64,000 nucleotides of DNA, from the NCBI RefSeq assembly GCF_013282725.1, contig NZ_CP054043.1, forward strand, positions 2,728,001-2,792,000, read 5' to 3'. This DNA is from Yersinia mollaretii ATCC 43969. Lineage in GTDB: Bacteria; Pseudomonadota; Gammaproteobacteria; Enterobacterales; Enterobacteriaceae. A program made the translations under genes and the position numbers. The first letter of the stretch is position 1. Every line of letters begins with the position of its first letter. This document shows positions 41,688 to 50,789 of the stretch, piece after piece. A model generated the notes under the pieces. That model saw nothing but the letters and a program-made list of their open reading frames with translations. It made no database searches and had not been told where the DNA came from.

Positions 41688-42695
41688 ATGAGCCAGAGTC
41701 AAAGTGATCAGAGGCTAAAGATTGCCGATTTAAACGAGCGCGTTGTTCATGAAATACTGGAAGTAATAAGTGATGGTATCTGGGATTGGAATGCAAACAG
41801 CGGATTTGTTTACCGTAATTCTGGCTGGTATGAAATGCTGGGATATCCAATCCATGCATTTGAAAATACAGTGCATACGTGGGAAAAAATTATCCATCCA
41901 GATGATTTTGATCGAGTCATGTTTCAGTTCGACGCCTATATTAATAATCAGTCCGAAAAATACCAGATAGAATATCGATGCTTGGCCCATGATGGCGGCT
42001 ATCTCTGGATTGAGGATCGCGGCAAAGTAATTGAACGTAACAGTGATGGTACTGTATCCAGAATGATAGGCGCTCACCGCAATATTCATGATAGAAAACA
42101 TCGCCTTGAAAAATTAGAGCTAAAGACTAAAACGTTGGAAGCATTAGTTGAGGAGCGGACGGCAGAGTTACGTGAAACCAATTATCAACTACAGCAGCAA
42201 TTAGATATCAAAAAAAGTCTATCAGAAACCGATGTATTAACCTCAGCCGCTAATCGCTATTTACTTGAAAAAGTACTGAAGCATGAATATAACCGTGCTA
42301 AGCGTTTTTGCCAGCCACTGTCATTACTTTCGCTGGATTTAGATAATTTCAAATTTATTAATGACAAATACGGCCATTCTGTCGGTGACTTAACCTTGAC
42401 ACATATTGTTGATGTGATTAGGAATAATATTAGAGAAATAGACATTTTGGGGCGCTGGGGAGGCGATGAATTTATGATTGTCTTACCGAACACGCAGTTA
42501 ATCGAGGCTAAAAGTATTGCTGAGAAAATCAGGCAGCTCATTGAGACTATGCCGGTAGATGGCAATATTCATGTGACAATGAGTTTAGGCGTGGTTGAAT
42601 TGGCACAAAACGAAGCTCAGGAACAACTATTAATCCGTGCGGATAAAATGCTTTATAACGCCAAGGCTGCGGGGAAAAATGTCATTAGAGGCTGA
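41688..42695 (+). CDS. PAS-GGDEF diguanylate cyclase
   Basis: A 335-residue soluble protein predicted to make cyclic di-GMP from two GTP. A PAS_3-type sensor domain (about 25-140; GIWDWNANSGFVYRNSGWYEMLGY, WIEDRGKVIERN) is followed by a coiled-coil linker (about 145-185) and a GGDEF domain with the active-site motif GGDEF at residues 258-262. An RxxD (REID) exactly five residues before GGDEF is an intact product-inhibition I-site. There is no EAL domain and no membrane segment. The frame is open to a TTG at 41652, but the ATG at 41688 is preferred. It is not part of the E. coli fabB neighbourhood. Confidence 0.88.
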   Translation: MSQSQSDQRLKIADLNERVVHEILEVISDGIWDWNANSGFVYRNSGWYEMLGYPIHAFENTVHTWEKIIHPDDFDRVMFQFDAYINNQSEKYQIEYRCLAHDGGYLWIEDRGKVIERNSDGTVSRMIGAHRNIHDRKHRLEKLELKTKTLEALVEERTAELRETNYQLQQQLDIKKSLSETDVLTSAANRYLLEKVLKHEYNRAKRFCQPLSLLSLDLDNFKFINDKYGHSVGDLTLTHIVDVIRNNIREIDILGRWGGDEFMIVLPNTQLIEAKSIAEKIRQLIETMPVDGNIHVTMSLGVVELAQNEAQEQLLIRADKMLYNAKAAGKNVIRG

Positions 42696-42725
42696 TTTTT
42701 TCTTAGATACTGATGTTATTTGTAC

Positions 42726-42754
42726 TTGCCGTTGCTATCTTGCCGCAACGGCAA
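42726..42754. terminator. Bidirectional hairpin between the convergent cyclase and racemase genes
   Basis: TTGCCGTTGC (42726-42735) pairs perfectly with GCAACGGCAA (42745-42754). No long T-run is present on either side, so it could serve both converging transcripts as a weak terminator. Confidence 0.55.
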
Positions 42755-42776
42755 TCACTTTGGTACGAAATAACCA

Positions 42777-43472
42777 CTAGCGTTTCAGCGCATATTCTGC
42801 GGCGGCTATGGCATGTATTGCCGTGGTATCAAAAACTGGCACATGGGCATCCTGTGCATTCACCAACAAGGTAATCTCAGTGCAGCCAAAGATAATCCCT
42901 TGCACACCTTGTTGCTCTAATTTGCCCATAATTCGGCGATACTCTTGGCGCGAGCTATCATTAATCACTCCCAGACACAGTTCTTCATAAATAATGCGGT
43001 TAATGATCTCACGATCGGCACTGTCTGGTGTAATGACATCAATATCGTGTTTTTCAGTTAAACGACCACGATAGAAATCTTGCTCCATGGTATAGCGGGT
43101 GCCCAATAGGCCTATTTTATTGATTCCTTGCTGCTTAATTTGTGCGGCAGTGGCATCGGCAATATGCAATAACGGTAATCCACTGGCGGCTTCAATATCA
43201 TCGGCCACTTTGTGCATGGTATTAGTGCATACCACCACCACCTCAGCCCCCGCGAGCTTTAATGATACGGCAGCATCAGACAGCACTTTCGCGGCAGTCT
43301 GCCAGTCACCTTTTGCCTGAAGCTGCTCAATTTCATGAAAATCCACACTGTAGAGAATAATTTTTGCGCTGTGCAATCCGCCTAATTGCGCTTTAACTTG
43401 CTGATTAATCATCCGGTAATAAGGAATGGTTGATTCCCAACTCATTCCGCCAATAAGGCCCAAAATTTTCAT
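42777..43472 (-). CDS. Aspartate/glutamate racemase family protein, YgeA-like
   Basis: A 231-residue PLP-independent amino-acid racemase. The two catalytic cysteines are seen in VVVCTNTMHK and GIIFGCTEITLL, and the family start MKILGLIGGMSWEST is exact. AGGA eight bases before the ATG at 43472 supports this start over an in-frame ATG at 43505. E. coli YgeA is a broad-specificity amino-acid racemase; the substrate here is not defined. It is divergent from the phosphatase gene. A possible role is D-amino-acid production for peptidoglycan or biofilm, which is inference only. Confidence 0.85.
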   Translation of the reverse strand: MKILGLIGGMSWESTIPYYRMINQQVKAQLGGLHSAKIILYSVDFHEIEQLQAKGDWQTAAKVLSDAAVSLKLAGAEVVVVCTNTMHKVADDIEAASGLPLLHIADATAAQIKQQGINKIGLLGTRYTMEQDFYRGRLTEKHDIDVITPDSADREIINRIIYEELCLGVINDSSRQEYRRIMGKLEQQGVQGIIFGCTEITLLVNAQDAHVPVFDTTAIHAIAAAEYALKR

Positions 43473-43633
43473 CGTGATATTCCTGTCAGCGTCGGTAGAG
43501 AACAATTAACAAAACTGTGAGATGACTCCGCCTTTGCGGGTTATCTATGACTATGATGTTGTTTGTAACAAATCTGTAGCAATCGGAAAGTTCGATTAAC
43601 TCTTATACCATCAACTGGATGACGGAGCTTGGG

Positions 43634-44935
43634 ATGATAAAAATAAAGACGGCAGCGACCCTGACCTTATTAGCGATACTCTTACCTGCTTCTGCTCAGG
43701 TCGTGGCACAGGATAAAAACGACAATTATAAACTTGAGCAAGTGCTAGTGATGAGCCGACATGGTATACGTGCGCCGTTGGTGAATTATGGCGATATGCT
43801 CTCCAGTGCAACACCGGATAAATGGCCACAATGGGATACCCCCGGAGGTTACCTGACACCGAAAGGGGCAGAGATCGAGGCCCTATTTGGGGGGTATTTC
43901 CGCCTATGGTTAGCCGATGCCAAATTACTGAAAGCGACGGGATGCCCAGCGGATAATACGGTATTTACTTATGCCAACAGTTTGCCAAGAACCATTGGCA
44001 CCGCGCAGCATTTCCTATTTGGTGCCTTCCCTGGGTGTAATGTTCCGGTGGCTCACCAAAAAGATATCGGCAAAATGGACCCAGTATTTAACCCCATCAT
44101 CACGTTGGATGTGACGCCAGAATTCAAAGAAAAAGCGCTGGCTTCTATTAATCAACATGCGGGACCGGGTGGGGTAGAGGGGTTGAATCAGCGCTTGCAG
44201 CCTAATTACGATCTGTTATCCCGCGTGCTGGACTATAAAAATTCACCCGCTTGTCTGGTGGATAAAAAATGTGACTGGAGCACCCAACCGACCACGATTG
44301 TCTTAACGCAGAATAAAGAGCCGGGTATTACTGGGCCGCTAAAATTAGGCACCGGCGCATCAGATGCTTTTATGCTGCAATATTACGAAGGTTTTCCGTT
44401 GAAAGAGGTGGCTTGGGGGCGAATCCAGTCATCGGAAGAGTGGCGCAAATTAATTGATATTAAAAATCTCTACCATGAGACGTTATTCGGCTCGCCCGCT
44501 ATCGCGGATAATGCTGCTGAGAAATTGGTGAGTTTTATCAGTGCCGCACTTGATCCTGTTGGTGAAAAAACGCCGAATGAATTAGCCGCGCAAAAAGCTA
44601 AATTGGCGGTGCTGGTGGGGCATGACTCCAATATTGCATCATTATTAGCTGCCCTTAAAACCAAAGAGTATCAACTGCCCGACCAATATGAGAAAACGCC
44701 CATCAGCGGTAAAGTGGTCTTTGAGCGCTGGAAAGATATTAAACAAAACAAAGATATGATGAAGATTGAATATATCTATCTATCGACTGAGCAAATTCGT
44801 CATAAAACACCGCTGAGTCTTCAGGCACCGCCAAAACGTGTGACGTTAGAAATTGAAGGCTGCCCGATTGATGCCAAGGGATTCTGTTCAATGGATGACT
44901 TTAGAAAAGCCATCAAGCACAACACGCAGATGTAA
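43634..44935 (+). CDS. agp: Agp, periplasmic glucose-1-phosphatase of the histidine acid phosphatase family
   Basis: 433 residues with a signal peptide (MIKIKTAATLTLLAILLPAS, cleaved after about SAQVVA). The catalytic RHGIRAP is at residues 42-48 and the proton-donor motif GHDSNIASLL near 330. Along the whole chain it follows E. coli Agp (KWPxWDxPGGxLTxKG, GAFPGC, MDPxFNPxIT, LQYYEGFP, GCPIDAxGFC). One difference is RHGIRAP in place of Agp's RHNLRAP, which is the phytase-type motif, so activity on phytate is possible. GGAG precedes the ATG. Even numbers of cysteines suggest disulfides. Confidence 0.88.
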   Translation: MIKIKTAATLTLLAILLPASAQVVAQDKNDNYKLEQVLVMSRHGIRAPLVNYGDMLSSATPDKWPQWDTPGGYLTPKGAEIEALFGGYFRLWLADAKLLKATGCPADNTVFTYANSLPRTIGTAQHFLFGAFPGCNVPVAHQKDIGKMDPVFNPIITLDVTPEFKEKALASINQHAGPGGVEGLNQRLQPNYDLLSRVLDYKNSPACLVDKKCDWSTQPTTIVLTQNKEPGITGPLKLGTGASDAFMLQYYEGFPLKEVAWGRIQSSEEWRKLIDIKNLYHETLFGSPAIADNAAEKLVSFISAALDPVGEKTPNELAAQKAKLAVLVGHDSNIASLLAALKTKEYQLPDQYEKTPISGKVVFERWKDIKQNKDMMKIEYIYLSTEQIRHKTPLSLQAPPKRVTLEIEGCPIDAKGFCSMDDFRKAIKHNTQM

Positions 44936-45087
44936 GTTAAACGACCAGTTTATTAAGTTTGCTGGCCGATAGATGCTTTGATGGACAATAGATGTTTTGA
45001 CGGCGGATAGAATAGGGGCTGGCAAAAAACAGGAGGCTGCGTTAACGTGACTTTCTTTGTCAGCCCTTAGTTATTAGCGATCTCCTG

Positions 45088-46221
45088 ATGACACTTTTTA
45101 CTGCTACACCACTCGTTATCAAGACAGTTTTCAGACCTTTTTTGAAAGACCGTCTGCTACAGTTTTTATTACTTATGGGGATCGGATTAACGGCACTAAT
45201 GCCCGCTAAAATCACCGCCTTCCCGCAGTTTATCGACTGGACCACCATTGTCACGTTATTGGGATTAATGTTACTGACGAAAGGGGTTGAGGTCAGCGGT
45301 TATTTCGATTTTATCGGTCGGAAGATTGTTAATACATTACACACCGAGCGGCATTTGGCACTATTTTTGGTGTCATCTGCGGCGGTGTTATCCTCTTTTC
45401 TCACCAATGATGTTGCCCTGTTTATCATTGTCCCATTGATCTTGACGTTGAAAAAGATATCGTCTTTGCCGATTTCTCGGCTGATTATTTTTTCTGCGTT
45501 GGCGGTGAATGCCGGCTCGCTATTAACGCCGATCGGTAATCCACAAAATATCTTGCTATGGAGTCGTTCCGAGCTCTCATTTATCGGATTTACCCGTCAG
45601 ATGTTGCCTTTGGCTGCGGCGATTTTCGTGACGTTACTGGCGGTCACTTGGTGGCGCTTCCCGGCCCGTAAAATAAGTAAGCAGACCTCCAGCCCGATAT
45701 ATCCCTACCAATTTCGCTTGTTGCTCAGTTGTCTGGCGCTGTATGTGATTTTTATTATCTGCGTAGATCTGGGCTTAGCCGGATATGGGCTACTGGTTGT
45801 TTTTGCTGGCTTATTGCTACTGGCTCGGCGGGTGTTATTGGCAATTGATTGGAGTTTGATTGTGGTCTTTATGGCGATGTTTATTGATGTGCGCCTACTG
45901 ACTGAATTACCGGCATTACAATCGTTGTTTGGCGAAATTAAGACCCTCTCTGCAGCCGCCGCTTATCTATTAGGTATCGGCCTATCTCAAGTGATCAGTA
46001 ATGTTCCTGCCACAATTCTCTTGCTGAATTACCTGCCATCCAGTGCGCTGGTGGCTTATGCGGTCAATATTGGTGGCTTTGGTTTTGCCTTGGGGTCGAT
46101 GGCCAATTTAATTGCGCTTAGAATGGCGGGCGAACCGGCCATTTGGCTGAAATTCCATGCATACTCGCTGCCATTTTTATTATGGAGTGCGCTGGTTGGC
46201 TGGGGCTTATTAGTGTGGTGA
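45088..46221 (+). CDS. ybiR: YbiR family putative anion permease
   Basis: A 377-residue inner-membrane protein with about ten hydrophobic segments, of the ArsB/NhaD-CitMHS (IT) superfamily. It follows E. coli YbiR closely (TLLGLMLLTKGVEVSGYFD, SSFLTNDVALFIIVPL, NAGSLLTPIGNPQNILLW, GLSQVISNVPATILLLNYLP). The two NDV/NVP-type re-entrant motifs are characteristic. The substrate is unknown. The start is uncertain because no Shine-Dalgarno precedes the ATG at 45088. It converges on flk, and a GCTCAGG/CCTGAGC hairpin (46238-46260) lies between them. Confidence 0.85.
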   Translation: MTLFTATPLVIKTVFRPFLKDRLLQFLLLMGIGLTALMPAKITAFPQFIDWTTIVTLLGLMLLTKGVEVSGYFDFIGRKIVNTLHTERHLALFLVSSAAVLSSFLTNDVALFIIVPLILTLKKISSLPISRLIIFSALAVNAGSLLTPIGNPQNILLWSRSELSFIGFTRQMLPLAAAIFVTLLAVTWWRFPARKISKQTSSPIYPYQFRLLLSCLALYVIFIICVDLGLAGYGLLVVFAGLLLLARRVLLAIDWSLIVVFMAMFIDVRLLTELPALQSLFGEIKTLSAAAAYLLGIGLSQVISNVPATILLLNYLPSSALVAYAVNIGGFGFALGSMANLIALRMAGEPAIWLKFHAYSLPFLLWSALVGWGLLVW

Positions 46222-46237
46222 GTGGGTGAGATGAGTG

Positions 46238-46260
46238 GCTCAGGCCGGAATAACCTGAGC
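46238..46260. terminator. Hairpin between convergent ybiR and flk
   Basis: GCTCAGG (46238-46244) and CCTGAGC (46254-46260) are perfect arms with a 9-base loop. No T-run follows. Confidence 0.45.
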
Positions 46261-46275
46261 TGCTATTGATGGCGC

Positions 46276-47313
46276 TTAAAGGAATATTGCCAGTAATAAA
46301 GCGATCACTATCACGACCGTGACAATCACTAGTGACGGCTTTTGCAGCACATTTTGCAATGATTGCGGTAATGCGATAATCATCGGGTTAATTATCGGCT
46401 GTAGGATTTTTTGATCCTCGGCTAAATGCTGTGCCGCATTGGCCCGGTCTAATCGGGCGGCAAACAGTACATTAATAATATCGTTCAGTTGTGCTTGAGT
46501 CAGTGGCGTCGTGGGGCTAGCCTGAAAACGATTCTGGCTATAATCAGTCAATAACTGCTGTTCTTGCGCATTGACGGGCTGTTTTAACGCCGTTTGCAGG
46601 TTAACCAGCGTCGGCGCTGTTTGCTGACTAAGCAGCACTTTAGTCTGCAAAAACTGGCTGAGTATCTGGAAGTGACGCGCTGGCAGCGGATCACTGCTTT
46701 TCACTCCTACCATATCAAATAGCGCTTGCCATATTTTCGCGGGTTGTTCACCGGTGGCTGCACTGAGTTTTGCCACCAGTGATTGAATATTTTGCTGTTC
46801 CGCCGGTAACAGTGGTCGATCAGTTATTGTGGTCAACTGGGGCTGCGGAATATTCAGCGTGCCGGATTGCAGCAGCACTAATACTTGCTGTAATTCTGAA
46901 TGGCTCAACTGGCTCAATACCGTGTGACCAAAATTCTGGCGAATAAAGTCACTCACCGCCTGTCGATTATTACCTTGGGGCAGTAATTCGGTCAGTTGTT
47001 GGCGCAACTGATGATTGGCGTGATTTTCCTGTACTTGCGACAAGCGAGTTTGCAGCAGTTGTTCCGCAGGCTGGAAGTGGCGAGCGAGCAAATCACTGGT
47101 GCTGCTAAGGGACAAGTCGTGGCGCAGAGCGGCCCAGATCTCGGCTGATTTAATCGGGCTGAGGGCCATAATCCGCACAATCAGTTTTTCCAGCGTCGTG
47201 CGTTGAGCAGGAGTCAGTGCCTGATCGTCCACTTGGCCCTGAGGGGAGATCTTAGTCGGTGCGACATTACGATCACTGGCAAGGGGTGCACTTGGGCCGT
47301 TCAAAGGTTGCAT
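46276..47313 (-). CDS. flk: Flk (RflH), flagellar biosynthesis regulator
   Basis: 345 residues (331 in E. coli). A membrane-anchored cytoplasmic protein that couples flagellar ring assembly to export of the anti-sigma factor FlgM. Conserved stretches include LTPAQRTTLEKL, RHDLSLS, GNNRQAVSDFIRQNFGHT, DRPLLPAEQ and ATGEQPAKIWQ. A single C-terminal transmembrane helix (LVIVTVVIVIALLLAIFL) anchors it. The ATG at 47313 with AGGA about 10 bases upstream gives MQPLNGPSAP; the frame extends to 47391 without support. In E. coli it lies between fabB and pdxB, as here, with extra genes on both sides. Confidence 0.9.
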   Translation of the reverse strand: MQPLNGPSAPLASDRNVAPTKISPQGQVDDQALTPAQRTTLEKLIVRIMALSPIKSAEIWAALRHDLSLSSTSDLLARHFQPAEQLLQTRLSQVQENHANHQLRQQLTELLPQGNNRQAVSDFIRQNFGHTVLSQLSHSELQQVLVLLQSGTLNIPQPQLTTITDRPLLPAEQQNIQSLVAKLSAATGEQPAKIWQALFDMVGVKSSDPLPARHFQILSQFLQTKVLLSQQTAPTLVNLQTALKQPVNAQEQQLLTDYSQNRFQASPTTPLTQAQLNDIINVLFAARLDRANAAQHLAEDQKILQPIINPMIIALPQSLQNVLQKPSLVIVTVVIVIALLLAIFL

Positions 47314-47567
47314 ATAACCGGTCCTTCGCTGTGGTGGCGATACGATGGAAAATAGTGGGATTAGCCCGCGATAGGCGTAGGCCGCCAACATAATACCTGT
47401 AAATGTGTCGGCTACATTACATTTTTTAAGTAAATGCCTTTGTCATTAACTGTAACCTTGAGTGATTGTTTAGGTTCAGACATTGATAATCTTGATTATG
47501 CCGCTAAGATGGGCGCTCATCCTGAATGGGACTGATTCAATAATTTTTGAGACGAATAGCACGGAAC
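47314..47567. promoter_or_regulatory. Divergent flk-scsA intergenic region
   Basis: About 250 bases must hold the promoters of flk (-) and scsABCD (+). Motifs GTAAATG occur at about 47400 and 47434, but they do not form a proper CpxR tandem (GTAAA-N5-GTAAA). No firm promoter is called. Confidence 0.4.
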
Positions 47568-47939
47568 ATGGTTAAACGACAACGCGCCGCTAAGTGGTTC
47601 CTCTGTCTGGCTTGCTTGGTCATACTGGTCTGTATGACGCAACGCATCGCCAGCCTGCACGCGTTGGAAAAAAACAGCCTTCCGGTATTGTCGTCACAAA
47701 CCCTTGCACCATCAGAAAATCTTGCTGACGCAAATGAAGCGCCAACCCCTTGTGAGCTGAGCGCCAAATCCCTATTGGCCTCACCGCCCGTGCTGTTCGA
47801 ATTAGTTATTTTCTCTCTGGGTCTATTACTGCTGCTGTTAATGCCGATCGCGCCAGCCAGCATGAGATTCCCGCCGCCCAGAGTCATCTCACCCAGTGGT
47901 TTGAGGGTGCATCTGCAATTATGCATTTTCCGAGAGTAG
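47568..47939 (+). CDS. scsA: ScsA, suppressor of copper sensitivity protein A
   Basis: A 123-residue small membrane protein at the head of the scs operon. It has an N-terminal signal-anchor (residues 10-25, WFLCLACLVILVCM) and a second hydrophobic stretch near 77-95 (ELVIFSLGLLLLLLMP), with a cysteine in APTPCELS between them. In Salmonella, ScsA contributes to copper and peroxide tolerance; its biochemistry is unclear. The ATG at 47568 begins MVKRQRAAKWF, like the Salmonella protein; an upstream TTG at 47547 is rejected. Confidence 0.8.
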   Translation: MVKRQRAAKWFLCLACLVILVCMTQRIASLHALEKNSLPVLSSQTLAPSENLADANEAPTPCELSAKSLLASPPVLFELVIFSLGLLLLLLMPIAPASMRFPPPRVISPSGLRVHLQLCIFRE

Positions 47940-48006
47940 AGACGTTTTTGACGTCATGACAGCAACGCAATGGTTGCTGTGATTCATCTATTTTTGGAGA
48001 AAAACA

Positions 48007-50067
48007 ATGTTTAATTTAAGCAAGACAGCCCTGTTCTGTCTGTTGCTGCTATGGATGCCCACCCTTTGGGCGGCAGATAGCGGCTGGCTGGTCAGTCCGC
48101 AAAATGACCATGCCAAAGTTCGGCTACGTGCCGAGCCATCCACGGAGGGTGAAACCCGCCTGTTACTCGCCGTTCAACTGGAGAAGGGCTGGAAAACCTA
48201 CTGGCGCTCGCCGGGAGAAGGGGGGATTGCGCCCACTATCGCGTGGGAGTCGCCCCTTAGCGCAGTGAAATGGTTCTGGCCGGTGCCGCAACGCTTTGAT
48301 GTCTCGGGGATTTCGACTCAGGGCTATCATGATCAGGTGATGCTGCCGATCGTGATCTCCGGCACGCGACCCAAGATGCTGAGTGGGACACTGACTCTAT
48401 CGACCTGTAGCAATGTCTGCATTTTGACCGACTACCCCTTTAGCCTCAATCTCTCTTCGCCAGTAAGCGCGGAAAACCAACAGCAATTTGCACACGATTT
48501 TGCGCAGGCGATGGGGCAAGTGCCGATTGCTAATGCGTTGACCAAACAGATTCAGGTGGGCTATGGCAACGGCGAAGTGCAAATTCAGGCGCTGCGTGAT
48601 GAGGGTTGGCAGCAACCTGCGTTGTTCTTCGATAGCTTGGAGGATGCGGAGTTGGGTAAACCCATCGTCAGTGTGCAAGGCAACCAACTGTCGGTGCGAG
48701 TGCCCGCCACTGATGGCTGGGGCGAAGGGGCGGCGGATCTGCGCGGTAAGCCGCTGACTATGGTGATTACCGATGCGGGTTTGGCGCAAGAAACCACACT
48801 CACCATCGGGCAGGCGCTCACCTTGCCAGAGTCATCCACCGCCTTTTGGCCTTGGGTATTGATGGCGCTGGCCGGCGGGTTGATTCTGAATCTGATGCCC
48901 TGTGTGTTGCCAGTTTTGGCGATGAAATTAGGATCGATTCTGCATACCGAGCACCAAACTCGCCGTCAGGTGCGTGGGCAATTTCTAGCCTCCTCGGCGG
49001 GGATCATCAGCTCATTTTGGTTGCTGGCCCTGCTGATGACCGCCTTACGTTTGGGTAATCATGCCCTTGGCTGGGGGATTCAGTTCCAGAACCCCTGGTT
49101 TATCGGTTTTATGGTGCTGGTCACCGCGCTTTTTACGGCCAATTTGTTTGGCCTGTTCGAGATCCAGCTCTCTTCGTCACTGAATACCCGCATGGCTGCG
49201 CCCCGTGTTGGAAAATCGGGCGCGCGTGGCATGGCGGGTCACTTTGGGCAGGGCGCGCTGGCGACCTTGCTGGCAACCCCTTGTTCTGCGCCCTTCCTCG
49301 GCACGGCAGTGGCTTTTGCACTGGCGGCCCCGCTGCCTGCGTTGTGGGGGATATTCACCGCGCTGGGGGTCGGTATGAGCTTGCCGTGGCTGGCGGTGGC
49401 CGCGTGGCCGACATTGGCACTCTGTCTACCACGCCCCGGCCGCTGGATGAGCCACCTGCGAATCGCCATGGGCGTGCTGATGCTGGCGTCCAGCCTCTGG
49501 TTGCTCAGTCTGATGGTCAGCCATATTGGTCTGCCAGCGGTGATGATCACGGCTGGTGTGCTGCTACTGGCGCTGTTGCTCACCATTGGCTGGCGTTATG
49601 GCACACGTGTTGCCGCTATAGTCAGCCTAATTAGTGTGCTGATGATGGGCGCTCTGTTGCTGGCCGCTTCACTGACGGCTGATCTGTGGCGCAAGCCGCT
49701 ACAGGACAATATCCGCTGGCAACCGTTAAGCGAATCGGCCATTAAACAGGCACTTCGCGAGCATAAACGGGTGTTTGTCGATGTTACGGCCGATTGGTGT
49801 GTGACCTGCAAAGTCAACAAGCTACATGTGTTGATGCGCGATGATGTGCAGCAGGCGCTGCAAGCGCCGGACGTAGTGGCGCTACGGGGTGATTGGACGC
49901 GGCCTTCTGCTGATATCACCCAATTCTTACGCGAACGCGGCAGTGTGGCTGTTCCGTTCAACCAGATCTATGGGCCACAGCAGCCACAGGGGACGGTGCT
50001 CTCCCCGCTACTGGATGCAGAGGTTTTATTGAACGTTTTGGCCCATGCAAAAGGAGATAAAGAATGA
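48007..50067 (+). CDS. scsB: ScsB, DsbD-like transmembrane electron carrier
   Basis: 686 residues. A signal peptide (ending TLWA-ADS), a periplasmic immunoglobulin-like domain with Cys in LSTCSNVCIL (N-terminal redox domain), about eight transmembrane segments with cysteines in LMPCVLPVLAMK and ATPCSAPFLG, and a C-terminal thioredoxin-like domain with WCVTC at 597-601. It moves electrons from cytoplasmic thioredoxin to ScsC. AGAAA/GGAGA precedes the ATG. The stop overlaps the scsC start by four bases, showing translational coupling. Confidence 0.92.
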   Translation: MFNLSKTALFCLLLLWMPTLWAADSGWLVSPQNDHAKVRLRAEPSTEGETRLLLAVQLEKGWKTYWRSPGEGGIAPTIAWESPLSAVKWFWPVPQRFDVSGISTQGYHDQVMLPIVISGTRPKMLSGTLTLSTCSNVCILTDYPFSLNLSSPVSAENQQQFAHDFAQAMGQVPIANALTKQIQVGYGNGEVQIQALRDEGWQQPALFFDSLEDAELGKPIVSVQGNQLSVRVPATDGWGEGAADLRGKPLTMVITDAGLAQETTLTIGQALTLPESSTAFWPWVLMALAGGLILNLMPCVLPVLAMKLGSILHTEHQTRRQVRGQFLASSAGIISSFWLLALLMTALRLGNHALGWGIQFQNPWFIGFMVLVTALFTANLFGLFEIQLSSSLNTRMAAPRVGKSGARGMAGHFGQGALATLLATPCSAPFLGTAVAFALAAPLPALWGIFTALGVGMSLPWLAVAAWPTLALCLPRPGRWMSHLRIAMGVLMLASSLWLLSLMVSHIGLPAVMITAGVLLLALLLTIGWRYGTRVAAIVSLISVLMMGALLLAASLTADLWRKPLQDNIRWQPLSESAIKQALREHKRVFVDVTADWCVTCKVNKLHVLMRDDVQQALQAPDVVALRGDWTRPSADITQFLRERGSVAVPFNQIYGPQQPQGTVLSPLLDAEVLLNVLAHAKGDKE

Positions 50068-50789
50068 AAATGTTAATGGTGCTGTTATTCGCGCTGATCG
50101 CCACGCCACTCTGGGCGGCCGAGCCTTTCACATCTGCGCAAGAAGTGCGCATCAAAGAGTTGATCCGCGAAACATTGGTCGCGAATCCCGATATTTTGGA
50201 GCAATCGGCCAATGCTTGGCAGCAACAAGCCAATGCGGCGCAGGAGCAGCAACTGAGTCAGTTTATCGCCGCCAATAAGGCTGCGTTGTATAAGGACCCC
50301 GGTAGCCCACGATTCGGCGCGGCCAGACCCGCACTGACCTTGGTGTCATTCACCGATTACAACTGCCCATTCTGCAAAACATTTGATCCGTTGCTGGAAA
50401 AAATAGTGCAGGAGTACCCACAGGTGGCGGTGGTGATCAAACCGTTGCCGTTTAAGGGCGAAAGCTCAGTGACCAGCGCCCGACTGGCACTGACCCTGTG
50501 GCAACAGCACCCGTATCAATTTATGGCATTTCATCAGCGGTTAATGGCGAAAAAAGGGTTCCATGATGCCAGCAGCATTGCTGCCGCGCAGAAAAAAACC
50601 GGCGTCAAGCCCGTGGAACCGAGTGAGCAAAGTCTGAATGTGCTGCGCAGTAATCTAAAATTGGCCGACCAACTGGGCATTCAGGGCACACCCGCGACCT
50701 TGATTGGCAATCAAATGGTACCGGGTGCGATCACCTACGAACAGTTGGAGGCAATCGTGAAACAGCAACTGGCTCAGGCGGGTCAATGA
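50064..50789 (+). CDS. scsC: ScsC, periplasmic thioredoxin-fold disulfide protein
   Basis: A 241-residue DsbA/DsbG-like protein kept reduced by ScsB. A signal peptide (MLMVLLFALIATPLWA) is followed by a helical N-terminal stretch that in Proteus is a trimerisation region, and a thioredoxin fold with active-site CPFC at 101-104 and the cis-proline loop GIQGTPATLI. In Salmonella it helps bind or protect against copper and repairs oxidised cysteines. It overlaps scsB and scsD by four bases each (ATGA). Confidence 0.92.
   Translation: MKMLMVLLFALIATPLWAAEPFTSAQEVRIKELIRETLVANPDILEQSANAWQQQANAAQEQQLSQFIAANKAALYKDPGSPRFGAARPALTLVSFTDYNCPFCKTFDPLLEKIVQEYPQVAVVIKPLPFKGESSVTSARLALTLWQQHPYQFMAFHQRLMAKKGFHDASSIAAAQKKTGVKPVEPSEQSLNVLRSNLKLADQLGIQGTPATLIGNQMVPGAITYEQLEAIVKQQLAQAGQ

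Noticed and set aside
43511..43600. Possible CRP site between the racemase and agp genes
   Set aside because: TGTGA is present, but the matching TCACA half-site is missing at the right distance.
44936..45087. Manganese (yybP-ykoY) riboswitch ahead of ybiR
   Set aside because: A GGGCTG/CAGCCC pairing exists, but the diagnostic loops of that riboswitch class are absent.
42777..46221. Prophage or integrative element carrying the racemase, agp and ybiR genes
   Set aside because: No integrase, transposase, tRNA target or direct-repeat ends were seen.
47395..47445. CpxR box upstream of scsA
   Set aside because: Two GTAAA motifs are present but about 30 bases apart, not in the tandem spacing of five needed for CpxR.
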